Part shown: one piece after another, positions 19,763-29,762 of the stretch
Layout: each line of letters starts with the position of its first letter
Position numbering within the stretch: the first letter of the stretch is position 1
Assembly (NCBI RefSeq): GCF_017168195.1
Contig: NZ_JADNYL010000004.1
Span: 62,001-126,000, forward strand
Origin: Thalassotalea sp. G2M2-11
GTDB lineage: Bacteria; Pseudomonadota; Gammaproteobacteria; Enterobacterales; Alteromonadaceae
Length of the DNA: 64,000 nucleotides
Direction: 5' to 3'
Translations under genes and position numbers: made by a program
The notes under the pieces: generated by a model
Databases searched by the model: none
What the model was told of the DNA's origin: nothing
The model's input: only the letters and a program-made list of their open reading frames with translations

Positions 19763-19882
19763 AAAAAGTAGCCAACAAGAAAATCAAGTGAGGATGTGGC
19801 GTTACTAATTGATTTTACAGCATATTTGAGACTGTCTGGTTTGCTTGAATTTGCTATTTCAAGTCTTTCATCTTAATTATCT

Positions 19883-19920
19883 ATGCTGGCTTGTCGATTT
19901 AAATAGGTCAAAGCCAGCAT
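19883..19920. terminator. Stem-loop between convergent NTF2-like gene and metE
   Basis: ATGCTGGCTT pairs with AAGCCAGCAT across an 18-base loop in the gap between convergent genes. There is no clean T tract on either strand, so terminator function is probable from position rather than proven. Confidence 0.5.
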
Positions 19921-19988
19921 ATTTCTAAGGAAGCATTAATAACATGAGTGAGGTGTCATTTAATGCTCTTGCTCACTATGCTTAATAC

Positions 19989-22265
19989 TTAATACATTTC
20001 TTGGCGCAAGACTTTTGCAGCTGCTACCATATTATCAAGTGCGGGAGTAACTTCTTCCCAGCTCCTCGTTTTTAAGCCACAGTCAGGGTTTAACCATAGC
20101 TGCTCGGTAGGTATTTTTTCACTTGCTGACTTAATTAACGCAACAATGTCATCAACCGAAGGAATATTGGGGCTATGAATATCATACACACCTGGGCCGA
20201 TTTGGTTGGGATAAGCAAATTTATCAAACACATCCAATAGCTCCATATTTGAACGCGAGGTTTCGATGGTGATCACATCGGCATCCATGTCGGCAATAAA
20301 CTCAATAATATCGTTAAATTCCGAATAACACATATGGGTGTGTATTTGAGTGCTGTCTTGTACACCATTAGCGCAAAGCTTAAAGGCATCAATAGACCAG
20401 TGTAAATATTCCTGCCACTGGCTTTTTCGCAAAGGTAACCCTTCTCTTAACGCCGCTTCATCAATTTGAATAATATCAATACCCGCAGATTCAAGTGCTT
20501 TTACTTCTTCCCTTATTGCTAAAGCAATTTGAGTGCAGGTGTCACTTCGCGCTTGATCATCCCTAACAAACGACCAATTTAATATGGTTACAGGGCCTGT
20601 AAGCATGCCTTTTAGTGGTTTTGTCGTTAACGATTGTGCATATCGAGTCCAATCAAGCGTTAAACTGTTTGTTCTGCTAACATCACCATAAATAATCGGT
20701 GGCTTAACACAGCGTGAACCATAGCTTTGTACCCAACCAAACTGGCTGAAAGTAAAGCCAGAGAGCTGTTCACCAAAATACTCCACCATGTCATTACGTT
20801 CAGCTTCGCCATGCACTAACACATCTAGATTCAGTTGTTCCTGAACTTCAATGCATTGTTTTATCTCATGTTTAATTTTTTCTTGATAATTAGCGTTAGT
20901 CAGTTCGCCTTGTTTAAACGCTTTGCGCAGTTTTCTGATCTGACTGGTTTGCGGAAACGAGCCTATGGTTGTGGTTGGAAACTTGGGTAAATTAAACTTA
21001 CGCTGTTGTATTATTGCCCGTTCCTTATATGGAGATTGGCGTTGGCTATCTGTACTGGTTATTTTGCTGATAGCATCAGCTACTGTTTGATTGTGTACTA
21101 AACAAGAGGCCTGACGAGACGCTATACACTGAGCATTTTGCTCAAGTTCTGTTGCCACAGCAGCACGGCCACAATTAATCGCCTTACCTAAAATAGTCAG
21201 TTCAGTTAACTTTTGTTTGGCAAATGCTAACCATTGTCTGATTTCTTCGGGGATATTTTGCTCTAGTGCTAAATCAACCGGCACGTGTAGCAAGGAGCAA
21301 GACGGTGCTAACCAGAGTTTATCACCAAGTTTATCCGCTATTGGCTCAATAAAATTCAGTGCGTTATTTAAATCTGTTTTCCAAATATTACGGCCATCAA
21401 TAATGCCAATAGAGAGCACCTGGTGGGGCTTTAACAGAGATAAAATAGCTTCGATATCTGATTTTGCTCTAATGGCATCAATATGAATACCATCAACAGC
21501 CAATTGACTCACTAGTGTTAAATTAGCTTCCAAGCCACCAAAATAGGTTGCCAGTAACAGTTTCAGTTGTCGCTGCTGTAAAAAATGGTACGCTTTGCTA
21601 AAGGCATTTTGCCATTCATCTTCTAAATCAGTGACTAAAGCAGGCTCATCTATTTGCAGCCATTCGATACCTAATTCGGCCAGTTGTTGTAGCAACTGTT
21701 GATACACAGGCAATAGTTGATCAAGCAGCTGAAGACGATTTACCCCATCTTTTGCCTTTCCTAACCACAGGTAAGTCACTGGTCCCAACAAAATAGGTTT
21801 TACGGTTGATGCGTTTGAATGCGCTTCTTTAACTTGCTCTAGAAAGCGCTCCGCATTGAGAGAAAACTCAGTATCAGCTGTAAATTCAGGCACAATATAA
21901 TGGTAATTGGTATCAAACCACTTAGTCATTTCTCCAGCGCTAACCCCACAACAGTCTTGTTTGGACGCTCTGCCACGGGCAATGCGAAAGTAGCTATCCA
22001 AGAGGTTTTCATCTTTGTGATTAGCTCTTTCAGGTACATTACCCAGTAAAAAGCTGGTATCAAGCACATGATCATAAAGCGAAAAATCCCCTACTTGTGC
22101 GAAATCAAGCCCTTGGGTGTAAGTTAAATTGTTGGTACGAATATTTTTAGCACTTGCTAGTAAGCTTTGCTGCCCAATTTCGCCGCGCCAATATTGCTCA
22201 AGTGAAAATTTTAATTGTCTTTGTTCCCCTATCCGAGGAAAGCCAAGATTATGTAGTTTAGCCAT
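19989..22265 (-). CDS. metE: Cobalamin-independent methionine synthase
   Basis: 758 residues, matching MetE (~755). The N-terminal half begins [20 protein letters not shown]. The C-terminal catalytic barrel shows [40 protein letters not shown] and the zinc ligands in [13 protein letters not shown] (His, Cys) and [10 protein letters not shown] (Cys). It transfers the methyl of methyl-tetrahydropteroyl-polyglutamate to homocysteine in the cytoplasm. It is divergent from metR, with a perfect TGAA-N5-TTCA box between them, so MetR activation with homocysteine as co-effector is expected from the enterobacterial precedent. Confidence 0.97.
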   Translation of the reverse strand: MAKLHNLGFPRIGEQRQLKFSLEQYWRGEIGQQSLLASAKNIRTNNLTYTQGLDFAQVGDFSLYDHVLDTSFLLGNVPERANHKDENLLDSYFRIARGRASKQDCCGVSAGEMTKWFDTNYHYIVPEFTADTEFSLNAERFLEQVKEAHSNASTVKPILLGPVTYLWLGKAKDGVNRLQLLDQLLPVYQQLLQQLAELGIEWLQIDEPALVTDLEDEWQNAFSKAYHFLQQRQLKLLLATYFGGLEANLTLVSQLAVDGIHIDAIRAKSDIEAILSLLKPHQVLSIGIIDGRNIWKTDLNNALNFIEPIADKLGDKLWLAPSCSLLHVPVDLALEQNIPEEIRQWLAFAKQKLTELTILGKAINCGRAAVATELEQNAQCIASRQASCLVHNQTVADAISKITSTDSQRQSPYKERAIIQQRKFNLPKFPTTTIGSFPQTSQIRKLRKAFKQGELTNANYQEKIKHEIKQCIEVQEQLNLDVLVHGEAERNDMVEYFGEQLSGFTFSQFGWVQSYGSRCVKPPIIYGDVSRTNSLTLDWTRYAQSLTTKPLKGMLTGPVTILNWSFVRDDQARSDTCTQIALAIREEVKALESAGIDIIQIDEAALREGLPLRKSQWQEYLHWSIDAFKLCANGVQDSTQIHTHMCYSEFNDIIEFIADMDADVITIETSRSNMELLDVFDKFAYPNQIGPGVYDIHSPNIPSVDDIVALIKSASEKIPTEQLWLNPDCGLKTRSWEEVTPALDNMVAAAKVLRQEMY

Positions 22266-22346
22266 CTATCTATCCATTTGATTAAAGTTGTGGTTATAAT
22301 AGGCATCCAAACCAATTAATAAAATTGGTATTAATTCATGTATTTA

Positions 22347-22359
22347 TGAAAATTATTCA
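22347..22359. promoter_or_regulatory. MetR-binding box TGAA-N5-TTCA
   Basis: TGAAAATTATTCA matches the known MetR consensus TGAANNNNNTTCA exactly. It lies between the divergent metE and metR genes, 82 bases before metE and 22 before metR, suited to metE activation and metR autorepression. Confidence 0.75.
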
Positions 22360-22380
22360 TAATAAGATTGGCTTTCGATA

Positions 22381-23265
22381 ATGATTGAACGACATCACCT
22401 AGAAATTGTACGAGCCGTTAATCAACAGGGCACATTAACAGAAGCAGCTAACCAACTATGCTTAACACAATCTGCGCTCAGTCATTCAATAAAAAAATTA
22501 GAACACCAGTTAGGGATACAACTTTGGCAAAAGGAAGGTCGAAAACTTCGGTTGTCGGAATCTGGCAATCGAATCTTAAATTTAGCTAATCGATTACTAC
22601 CTCAGTTTGAGCACACAGAATTAGCCATTCAAGATATTAGCGCCGGACAACAAGGTACCTTACGAATTGGTATGGAATGTTATCCTTGTTTTCAGTGGTT
22701 ACTTAAAATTGTCGCGCCTTTTTTAAAACAATTTCCAGATGTTGATATAGATATTCGCAAAGAATTTCAATTCGGTGGTCTTGGCGCTTTGTTGTCGTAT
22801 GATATAGATATTTTGATCACCCCCGATCCACTATCTAAAAAAGGGCTAGAATATATTCCTGTGTTTGAATATGAGCAGGTGCTCGTGGTATCAAACCAAC
22901 ATCATTTAGCTTCAAAAGCCTTTATCACTCCAAATGATTTGGCTGATGAGGTACTACTGACCTACCCGATTGAAATCAGCAGGCTGGATATCTTCAGTCA
23001 ATTCATTACCCCGGCTGGCATAGGTATAAAAAAACATAAATGTATTGAAAGCACAGAGATATTGTTACAAATGATCAACGCAAATCGAGGGGTTGCCGCT
23101 TTACCTTCTTGGTTGATAAAGGAGTTTCAGCAGCATATGTCTATTCAAACTGTGCAACTAGGAAAATCAGGCATGCATAAGAAAATATATGTTGGACTCA
23201 GATCAGGAGAACAACAGCCCGTCTACTTGGAACAACTGATAGAGCTTGCCAAAACTAGAGATTAA
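22381..23265 (+). CDS. metR: LysR-family regulator of methionine synthesis
   Basis: 294 residues. N-terminal winged HTH with MIERHHLEIVRAVNQQGTLT and LCLTQSALSHSIKKLEHQLG, then the LysR effector domain (GTLRIGMECYPCFQWL and GVAALPSWLIKEF). The opening MIERHHLEIVRA and the ECYPCFQWL stretch are characteristic of MetR. It is divergent from metE with a MetR box in between. It should activate metE in response to homocysteine. Confidence 0.93.
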   Translation: MIERHHLEIVRAVNQQGTLTEAANQLCLTQSALSHSIKKLEHQLGIQLWQKEGRKLRLSESGNRILNLANRLLPQFEHTELAIQDISAGQQGTLRIGMECYPCFQWLLKIVAPFLKQFPDVDIDIRKEFQFGGLGALLSYDIDILITPDPLSKKGLEYIPVFEYEQVLVVSNQHHLASKAFITPNDLADEVLLTYPIEISRLDIFSQFITPAGIGIKKHKCIESTEILLQMINANRGVAALPSWLIKEFQQHMSIQTVQLGKSGMHKKIYVGLRSGEQQPVYLEQLIELAKTRD

Positions 23266-23338
23266 ATACCACTATTAAGCCATATCTGTTCTACTTTATT
23301 TATCACACTATCGCTATGTTGCTTGAGCGCTTAATTGA

Positions 23339-25195
23339 TTAATCACTCAAGTGAGTATCTTGTGCAGTTGAAAATTTTTCCACTTGTGCTTCTAATAGTT
23401 TTCTTTCAGTGATATCTTCGAAAGTTGCAACATAAAATTTCACAGCTCCTGTATCATCTTCAATAGCTGAAATTGAAATCCACTCTGGAAAATGCTTGCC
23501 ATCCTTGTGTTTATTAATGATTTCTCCTTGCCAAGTTCCTGTTTCAATAATGCTTTGCCAAAGTTGTTGGTAAAACTTTTTATCATGCACTCCTGACGAT
23601 AATATTCTTGGATTTTTTCCTAAAACTTCTGATTCTTCATAGCCAGTAATTTCGGTGAAAGCCTTGTTAACTTTGATGATGTTTCCATCACCATCAGTGA
23701 TCGAAATAGCACTTCGGGTATTAAAGGCGGCTGCGGCAACCTTAAGCTCATTCTCCATTTGTTTCCGCTCAGATATATCAATCATTTGTAAAACATAGTG
23801 ACTCACCTCACCTTGTTTATTTGTTACTGCGCTGGCAAACATGATGTTGATCACTTTTGTGCCGTCTTTACGTAGACTGATTACTTCGCCAATCCATTGA
23901 CCCGTATGTTTTATTGAAGACTGAATGGCAGCATGTAAATCCGTGTTTTCCATAAAGTATAAGTCGCTACAAAGCATGCCAAGCACTTCGTTCGTTTCGT
24001 AGCCAGTGGTTTTACAAAAACTCTTATTCACTACTGAAATCCGCCATTTGGAATCAGTGATAAAAATGGCTTCTTCACAGTAAAATAATGCGGAAATAAG
24101 GGCCAAAGAGTGATGCTCAACCTCTTGTACCAATCTCCTTTTATAAAGTCCCCAAAGGCTGATTGTGAGTAGAAGCAATAGAGATGAAAAGAGTAGGTAC
24201 AGTTTGGTTTTCTGGGCAGCATATTCAGGTGATAGATCTGCTTGTTTCACCCGTTGCACAAAATAGTATGGGTTTACTGTTGTATTCCCATTGATTTCAA
24301 GCGTGTGAAAAACAAATTTCTCATCGTTATTGCCAACCACACCTGTTTTATCTTCAACAATCTTTTTCCACACCTTAGGGTTGGTTTGTTTAAAATTATC
24401 CACGGTCGAAGTTGAAAGTTTATGCGACCAATTTGTGCTGTTATCAAAGCCTTGAATATAATCGCCATTGCTATCAAGTATCACGCCATTACCTGATAAA
24501 TTAGCCAATATATTATTAGCCGAATCAATCAGTTTGTCTGCGAGAAAGTTCACCACAAATACACCCGCGATTTGCTCTGATGGATGAAAAACAGGCGTGG
24601 AAAAACGAATTACTGGAGTAAGGGGGTAACTTAATTCGCCATACTCTCGGTTTAAATCGATAGGAGAAATATAAACTTGATTAAATTTTAAATTTTGCGC
24701 CTCAATAAAATAAACATCATTTTTGTTATTTTGTACGGTATCTGAATGACTGGAAAAATCTTTCTCTTTGTCGTATTCAACGCGTAACAACTCTAAGCCT
24801 GAATTAGCAATAAAGCGAATTTGATAAATCCATTTTGTTTGTTCACTTACTCTTACCCAGTTGTCTAACACAAAGCCCTTTGACAACTCATTTCTATCCA
24901 TCACATAACGTTGGAGTTCTGAATCAGTGCTCAACTGAATGATGATGTTTTTCAAAAATTGAAGATTGCTTTTCTCAAGAGATGAAACTGTTTTGTGCCG
25001 CCTTTGTACTTCTTTTACGGCTTTATTCATCGCACTTATTTCGACATATTCAAAACTAAACCATGCCAATAAAAAGAAAGCCGGAACAAGTAAGGCAATG
25101 ATTTTTCCCAAACGCGTTAACATTTTCTTTTTTAGCGAGTGCATTTCATTTGCTGAAATGATCTCTTTGATTACGTTGTCTTGTTGTTCGTTCAA
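23339..25195 (-). CDS. Membrane PAS sensor without an output domain
   Basis: 618 residues. A transmembrane segment near residues 32-50 is followed by a ~280-residue extracytoplasmic sensor of Cache type (EVQRRHKTVSSLEKSNLQFL to TVNPYYFVQRVKQADLSPEY), a second transmembrane segment near 330-350, then two PAS/PAC modules (SALFYCEEAIFITDSKWRIS to MIDISERKQ, and NTRSAISITDGDGNIIKVNK to EDITERKLL). The protein ends about 15 residues after the second PAC. No GGDEF, EAL, kinase or methyl-accepting domain follows, and the 73 bases to the convergent metR end leave no room for one. It is probably co-transcribed with the helical protein encoded at 25253. It may signal by protein contact or be a remnant. 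Confidence 0.8.
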   Translation of the reverse strand: MNEQQDNVIKEIISANEMHSLKKKMLTRLGKIIALLVPAFFLLAWFSFEYVEISAMNKAVKEVQRRHKTVSSLEKSNLQFLKNIIIQLSTDSELQRYVMDRNELSKGFVLDNWVRVSEQTKWIYQIRFIANSGLELLRVEYDKEKDFSSHSDTVQNNKNDVYFIEAQNLKFNQVYISPIDLNREYGELSYPLTPVIRFSTPVFHPSEQIAGVFVVNFLADKLIDSANNILANLSGNGVILDSNGDYIQGFDNSTNWSHKLSTSTVDNFKQTNPKVWKKIVEDKTGVVGNNDEKFVFHTLEINGNTTVNPYYFVQRVKQADLSPEYAAQKTKLYLLFSSLLLLLTISLWGLYKRRLVQEVEHHSLALISALFYCEEAIFITDSKWRISVVNKSFCKTTGYETNEVLGMLCSDLYFMENTDLHAAIQSSIKHTGQWIGEVISLRKDGTKVINIMFASAVTNKQGEVSHYVLQMIDISERKQMENELKVAAAAFNTRSAISITDGDGNIIKVNKAFTEITGYEESEVLGKNPRILSSGVHDKKFYQQLWQSIIETGTWQGEIINKHKDGKHFPEWISISAIEDDTGAVKFYVATFEDITERKLLEAQVEKFSTAQDTHLSD

Positions 25196-25252
25196 TTATT
25201 CACCTATCTTTTAATAAAGTAGAAATTCTTAACCGGTAGATATTCGACATAT

Positions 25253-26170
25253 TTAACCTGGAATAAATACACCGCCCATTCTTATTGCCCTAACAAGTTC
25301 TTTCGTTGATTTTTCCAGCTCGCTAATTGCTTTACTGTAGTCTTCATTAGATGCGAAATTTTCAGCTTGTTTGCGTATCGTCTTTGCTTTTTTCACCCTA
25401 TCGTTAATTTTCTTCTTATATGAATCTGTTTTACTGGCCAGTTTCTTTTCAATTAATAGTTTAACTAACATTTGATGCGTGTCATTGCGATCCAGTTCAT
25501 AAGCATATTCTTCTTCGATAAATTCAAAGGTAAGTTCCCTAACCAAAACATCGCCACTACGCATATTCTCAATGCCTGTTTTAGTTAATAAGTAAGCTTC
25601 ATCAAGGAGTTCTCGTGCTTTATCAACGTTATGCTTTTTAATTAAATCATCTGCAACAGTAATGATTTCTAAGATATTGGTTTTTAACTTATTTGTATCT
25701 TCGATATTTTTTTTCTCGACAGCTATTCTCTCAAGCGCTTCTAGTAATGCTTTCACACTCAGCAGCTTACGTTTATAGTCTCGCTCTTTTTTTCTATCCA
25801 GTAATTGTTTAGATGAGGCTTTTCTTATGGCTTCATACATTAACTTCACGGTTTTATCTAACAGAGAGTTAACTTTATCATTGTCAGGCTCTTGAGCTGC
25901 GAGTAAGTAAGTTTTTCGAGCTGCTATATAAGCATTGTGAGATTCAATATTATCACTCCCCAGCACCTTTTTAGCGCCAGATGAAACTTCTAAAAGTTTA
26001 CGTAAAAAAGTAAATCTTGATGGCTTTCCAGAAATATCTTCAGGAAACGGATACTGTTCAAGTTTCACTTGCAAAGTGGTATTGAAGGGCTCAGTTTCGC
26101 CCTGCTTAGCCAATGCAGTAAAGCAAACAACCAAATTTAGTACCATGACAAAGTAAACTAACTTATTCAT
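25253..26170 (-). CDS. Exported alpha-helical protein, unknown function
   Basis: 305 residues with a signal peptide (LVYFVMVLNLVVCFTALA). The mature protein is Lys/Glu-rich and almost wholly helical, with repeated helix-turn-helix stretches resembling TPR-like or coiled-coil bundles (KARELLDEAYLLTKTGIENM near 185-205, and EDYSKAISELEKSTKELVRA near the C-terminus). No Cys, so it is not a cytochrome. A sigma54-like promoter lies 240 bases upstream, suggesting regulation with the cytochrome genes that begin just beyond; the PAS sensor follows at a short gap. A periplasmic scaffold or cytochrome accessory role is a guess. Confidence 0.7.
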   Translation of the reverse strand: MNKLVYFVMVLNLVVCFTALAKQGETEPFNTTLQVKLEQYPFPEDISGKPSRFTFLRKLLEVSSGAKKVLGSDNIESHNAYIAARKTYLLAAQEPDNDKVNSLLDKTVKLMYEAIRKASSKQLLDRKKERDYKRKLLSVKALLEALERIAVEKKNIEDTNKLKTNILEIITVADDLIKKHNVDKARELLDEAYLLTKTGIENMRSGDVLVRELTFEFIEEEYAYELDRNDTHQMLVKLLIEKKLASKTDSYKKKINDRVKKAKTIRKQAENFASNEDYSKAISELEKSTKELVRAIRMGGVFIPG

Positions 26171-26233
26171 TTCATTCCTAAAGCATTATTAAACCGCTTA
26201 TTTATAAAGCATGTTTCAAGTTTTCATTGGCAA

Positions 26234-26258
26234 CCTCAAGCAGTGTTATTGCTTGAGG
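26234..26258 (-). other. 9-bp stem-loop in the leader of the helical-protein gene
   Basis: CCTCAAGCA pairs exactly with TGCTTGAGG across seven bases. It lies between a sigma54-like promoter (26409-26425) and the start at 26170. It lacks a T tract on either strand, so a leader hairpin is more likely than a terminator. Confidence 0.5.
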
Positions 26259-26408
26259 CTATACCTGATCTTCTGCCGTTTATACCATCTCATCTTGTGA
26301 TTAACTCTTACTAAGAGTGTCTGTAGGTCATAATCGAATCAAAATACTCAGTAAAGCTTCATATGCACTTGTAAACTCAACTAGCACAGAATAACCCCTC
26401 TATTTAGA

Positions 26409-26425
26409 AGCAATTGTTCGGCCAA
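26409..26425 (-). promoter_or_regulatory. Sigma54-like promoter TTGGCCGAACAATTGCT
   Basis: Fits the -24/-12 pattern TGGC...TTGCW with GG-N10-GC spacing, reading toward the gene starting at 26170 (about 240 bases). This is the main recognisable content of the 335-base gap 26171-26505. Confidence 0.55.
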
Positions 26426-26505
26426 AATGTACACTTTTCTGCTGTAACCTTTGACTAGGTCGTGTGTTTCGAAAAGCCTTCATCATCAATTGTTAACCCT
26501 TTAAG

Positions 26506-27480
26506 TTAGTTGTTTTTGCTGGCAACAAAAGGGGTCTTCTTTTTCTTCGAATGGCACTTACGGCAATCAGATACTGGGAATGCCACCTTGCCATGACAAA
26601 CACCGCATTTTTCTCCCATCAAGATGGAGGCCATGCTTATCTGGTTCGCACCTTTTTTGGGAATAAAGATATCTGGATGACAGTTTGAGCAATCTAACCA
26701 TTCGGTGTGTTGTTTGTGAGGGTAAACAACATCTGGCATTGAACCTTTGACTTCCCTAACAATATTCAAGTCCATAACAAATGGCTTTTTCGTCTCGTCT
26801 AGGCGATCATATCGAGGCATGATTTTCTTGTTATCTAGCGATTTCATCCAGTCGACACGATTGCCCGATGAAGCCTTATTTAACTGTGAAAAAGCTTCTT
26901 TCGGAGCTTGCAATGTATAAGCGCCTTCACCATCGGGATCGTGTATACCATCTTCAAAAGGTGCTGGGTTCCACTCTGAAGGCGGTTTCATTAATCGGTT
27001 GAACTTCATTGCACCAGATTTAACCGTCTTTATTGGCTTTTTAGAGGGAGTACTAGCAACCGAGGCTTTTTGGGGTACTGCCTTTTTTTTCTGTGGCGTT
27101 ATTTCTTTGGTGCTTTTAGCAGAGGAGATTGGGCTATCCTTAGTTTTTTGGGAAGCACTCTCAGTTTTTACATTTGCAGCACTGAGGAAATAAGCAATAG
27201 AGTCTTTAATATCTTGATCAGAAAGTAAACTGTTACCGCCTTTAGCAGGCATACTCTTAATACCATCAATCGCATTCTTAGTTAGTTGAGTAAGTCCTTT
27301 TTCCGTTCGTTTCGTCCACTGTGCAGTATCGCCTATTTTTGGTGCGCCCATAACGCCGGTTTGATGACAAGCAACACAATTGAGATCAACTACCTTTTTG
27401 CCATTCACTACGTCAGCAGCTTGTACAGATAGCGACTTAGACAGCAATAACAGGACCGCTATAATATATGTTCTTTTCAC
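26506..27480 (-). CDS. Tetraheme cytochrome: c5-like monoheme domain fused to a c7-type triheme domain
   Basis: 324 residues with a signal peptide (IIAVLLLLSKSLSVQAAD). Residues ~22-95 form a class I cytochrome c with CVACH and a distal Met in SMPAKGG. A Lys/Pro/Ser-rich linker (~100-165) follows. The C-terminal part (~235-310) is a c7-type triheme module: a His in YPHKQH, then CSNCH, CGVCH and CRKCH, with ISMASILMG between the first two. It is periplasmic or outer-membrane associated. The start is nine bases from the next upstream gene, a triheme c7 protein, placing it last in the operon PPIase - beta-barrel - triheme - this. It would pass electrons between a single-heme carrier and a multiheme wire. 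Partners are inferred. Confidence 0.88.
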   Translation of the reverse strand: MKRTYIIAVLLLLSKSLSVQAADVVNGKKVVDLNCVACHQTGVMGAPKIGDTAQWTKRTEKGLTQLTKNAIDGIKSMPAKGGNSLLSDQDIKDSIAYFLSAANVKTESASQKTKDSPISSAKSTKEITPQKKKAVPQKASVASTPSKKPIKTVKSGAMKFNRLMKPPSEWNPAPFEDGIHDPDGEGAYTLQAPKEAFSQLNKASSGNRVDWMKSLDNKKIMPRYDRLDETKKPFVMDLNIVREVKGSMPDVVYPHKQHTEWLDCSNCHPDIFIPKKGANQISMASILMGEKCGVCHGKVAFPVSDCRKCHSKKKKTPFVASKNN

Positions 27481-27489
27481 AACAACCTC

Positions 27490-27918
27490 TTATTTATTCT
27501 GTTTGTCTTTTTCTGGCGAAACTAACTGTTGCACTGTACTACCGTGTACTTGTGTGGTGGTGCCGGGTTTTCCTGAGTGGCATAAGTTACAATTTTCAAC
27601 TGACCAGGCAACTTCACCATTATGACAAGCACCACAGTATTCACCGTCTATTATCTTTAACATGTCGATTTTGTTGCCACCCGCTTCAAATTTGAAACCC
27701 AAATCAGCGTGACATACTTTGCAACGAAAACGAATGCGGTGAAACCAATGGGGGAAAACTACGGGGCGCATACCAGCTTCTTCGGAGTAGTTATTAATTA
27801 CTACATCCCCGTACTCAGCATGAACAACTTTGGGAGAAATGAGTCCCAAGGTAATTACTAGACAAATGAATAAACATATAGTCCGAAAGGGTGCAAGCAG
27901 CACATTATTCTTCTTCAC
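27490..27918 (-). CDS. Triheme c7-type cytochrome
   Basis: 142 residues from a GTG at 27918, chosen because GGAG lies six bases before it; a longer frame back to 27951 has no such site and would overlap the barrel gene by 11 bases. A signal peptide (TICLFICLVITLGLISPKVVHAE) precedes a single c7-type triheme module with CKVCH, CGACH and CNLCH and spare His residues in FPHWFH (two His), enough to ligate hemes axially together with others. The KIDMLKIIDG insert corresponds to ISMASILMG in the other two triheme proteins of the window. It lies directly after the outer-membrane barrel gene, the place expected for a cytochrome that threads or docks on the barrel. Confidence 0.88.
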   Translation of the reverse strand: MKKNNVLLAPFRTICLFICLVITLGLISPKVVHAEYGDVVINNYSEEAGMRPVVFPHWFHRIRFRCKVCHADLGFKFEAGGNKIDMLKIIDGEYCGACHNGEVAWSVENCNLCHSGKPGTTTQVHGSTVQQLVSPEKDKQNK

Positions 27919-27940
27919 TACATTCTCCAAAAAATAAAAG

Positions 27941-29731
27941 TTAAAAATCAAAATTTCGTTTTACTTCAAGACCTACATAATAGCTTTCGGTTGTATTCAC
28001 ACTGTGCAAACGAAACTCTAAAAAGCCAATTCTATAATCTATATTGTTCTGCCAAGATGCTGGCTGTGGTTCTCTTAATTCTTCATCAGGTAATAGCTTA
28101 TCTAACGGAAAATCTAAGGTAGAGGTAAAGCGCAAATTTGGTATTTGCCATACTTCATAATTTCTATACCATAAGGTGCCAAACGCATTTTGGGTCACAA
28201 ACTCATTACCAAATATATTGACCGTCTTATCCCATTCATAAACCAAATCGCCGCCCCAGTTATCATTAGCGCCTAAAGACTGGTTCCGTTGCAGGCTGAC
28301 ATACACATGTTGAAATTGTCTTTTATCATCAGTTAAATGGCGAGAATCTGTTAGCAACATATATAAGGTTGAAATGCCATTTTGTGAGCTTGACGACCAG
28401 TTGATGGCTAAGTCATTCGTCAATTTCCATTTGTCTTGTAGGAGATCTTGGTCATCAGAGCTGACGGCATGATCAATACGCTGCTCAAAAGAAACCGATA
28501 AAGGTTGACCGAAAGGATAAAAGCGCTTGACGATCCCATCACCAAAACTTAGCAGGTTACGCTCTTCTGATTCATCGCCACGAAAGGCTGTAACGGCATC
28601 ACGGAGAAACCAAGAAAAAAGTAATGAGTCAGAGATATCCATTTCATCTTGATAGGCGGCACTGGCATAACCTGTTACCAGTTTTTTCTTATTGCCAACC
28701 TGTTTAATAAAATTTCCGTCAAGTGACGCACTAAATTGAATGTTTTCAGAGTAGTCATAAAACCCGCCAGCAGATAAATTGGCATTGCTGTATGTGGTGT
28801 TTTTTTGGTTAAAATCTCGGCTACTTTGATTGACAAAGCCATTCACAGTATAGGTGAGGCGATCATCTGAACTTGAGCGAACAAACGAGGTTAATGTTGC
28901 CTGAAAACGCTTCGACTGTGATTTTCTGGTGATATTATTGTCCCGCTCACTGTCATTCTCATTTGTATAGTTTGCGGAAAATATGATGGAATCACTGATA
29001 TTGGGTGCCCAATAATGTTGATATTGCAGCGATAAATCGTCATGTTCATTTTCTAATGCCCGATATGTTCTTTTTTCATCATTTAACCGAGCAATAAAAG
29101 TATAATTACTTTCCTGTAATTCATCGGTATAGCGTAAATCCAACGCATTTTGTATAAAGCTGCGCTGATCTTGAGATTCATCATTGTAGTTGAAAAAATA
29201 CTCGGCATTTGCAGAGTAAGTTTCATTTTCTGGCTGAAAACGGCTGCCTACGCTAAATTGCGTATCAACTAGCAGGTTATCTCCTCCTTCTTCGGAGCTT
29301 AAGGTTTTTCTCAGCCTTTGGCTAAAGTCAAAATCAGTGCTCAGCTCTGAATTAGGGTACAAAGTAACCTTTGTTGAAAAGAGACCATCAAGCGATGATT
29401 GGTTCGCATTATCAACTAAATCATATTGGTTATGATCGGCCTGTAATATCGTATTTATCATGGTTGTACTCACCCAGGGGCGATAAATAAACCCTTGCCA
29501 GCTATTTTTCTGTACAAGTCTTCCTGTGGCAGAATTTTCATTCAGACTGTCTCCGGTAGACGAAATTGTGTCATCTTTAATATATGAAGTTTTAATACCA
29601 AGCCATCCCGTTACACTTTGAAAGCCTTCCCCTAAAAATAGCCATTGCTCAGCCGACAAAGGCTGATGGAAACAACACACCATCAAGCAACAAAATATTT
29701 TGGTGTGACTTAACGGTGAAAAGGTTTTCAA
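27941..29731 (-). CDS. Outer-membrane beta-barrel, candidate cytochrome conduit
   Basis: 596 residues with a signal peptide (…VCCFHQPLSAEQ). The mature part is rich in alternating aromatic/polar strands such as TYSANAEYFFNYND, SLQYQHYWAPN and NLSAGGFYDYSENIQFSA, with acidic Asn/Asp/Ser loops. It ends YYVGLEVKRNFDF with a C-terminal Phe, the beta-barrel assembly signal. Strand number looks like 20 or more. It has no heme motif. It is not clearly MtrB/PioB by sequence, and I see no N-terminal CXXC pair in the mature part. It lies between a parvulin PPIase and c7 triheme cytochromes, so a porin-cytochrome complex that carries electrons through the outer membrane is the likely role. A plain porin is the alternative. 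Confidence 0.75.
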   Translation of the reverse strand: MKTFSPLSHTKIFCCLMVCCFHQPLSAEQWLFLGEGFQSVTGWLGIKTSYIKDDTISSTGDSLNENSATGRLVQKNSWQGFIYRPWVSTTMINTILQADHNQYDLVDNANQSSLDGLFSTKVTLYPNSELSTDFDFSQRLRKTLSSEEGGDNLLVDTQFSVGSRFQPENETYSANAEYFFNYNDESQDQRSFIQNALDLRYTDELQESNYTFIARLNDEKRTYRALENEHDDLSLQYQHYWAPNISDSIIFSANYTNENDSERDNNITRKSQSKRFQATLTSFVRSSSDDRLTYTVNGFVNQSSRDFNQKNTTYSNANLSAGGFYDYSENIQFSASLDGNFIKQVGNKKKLVTGYASAAYQDEMDISDSLLFSWFLRDAVTAFRGDESEERNLLSFGDGIVKRFYPFGQPLSVSFEQRIDHAVSSDDQDLLQDKWKLTNDLAINWSSSSQNGISTLYMLLTDSRHLTDDKRQFQHVYVSLQRNQSLGANDNWGGDLVYEWDKTVNIFGNEFVTQNAFGTLWYRNYEVWQIPNLRFTSTLDFPLDKLLPDEELREPQPASWQNNIDYRIGFLEFRLHSVNTTESYYVGLEVKRNFDF

Positions 29732-29762
29732 AAGAACAACTCTAGTTATATTTACCTAATTA

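Noticed and set aside
23266-23338. Possible frameshifted output domain after the PAS sensor
   Set aside because: Only 73 bases separate it from the end of metR; no GGDEF, EAL or kinase motifs are present in any frame.
25229-25236. AACCGGTA near the helical-protein gene
   Set aside because: Only half of the operator is present, and it is outside the mannan locus.
26234-26258. Hairpin considered as a terminator of the c5/c7 cytochrome gene
   Set aside because: No T tract, and it lies downstream of a sigma54-like promoter, so it is described as a leader stem-loop.
27941-29731. Assignment of the barrel as MtrB
   Set aside because: I could not see the MtrB N-terminal CXXC in the mature part, and no MtrA/MtrC-like decaheme proteins are in the window.
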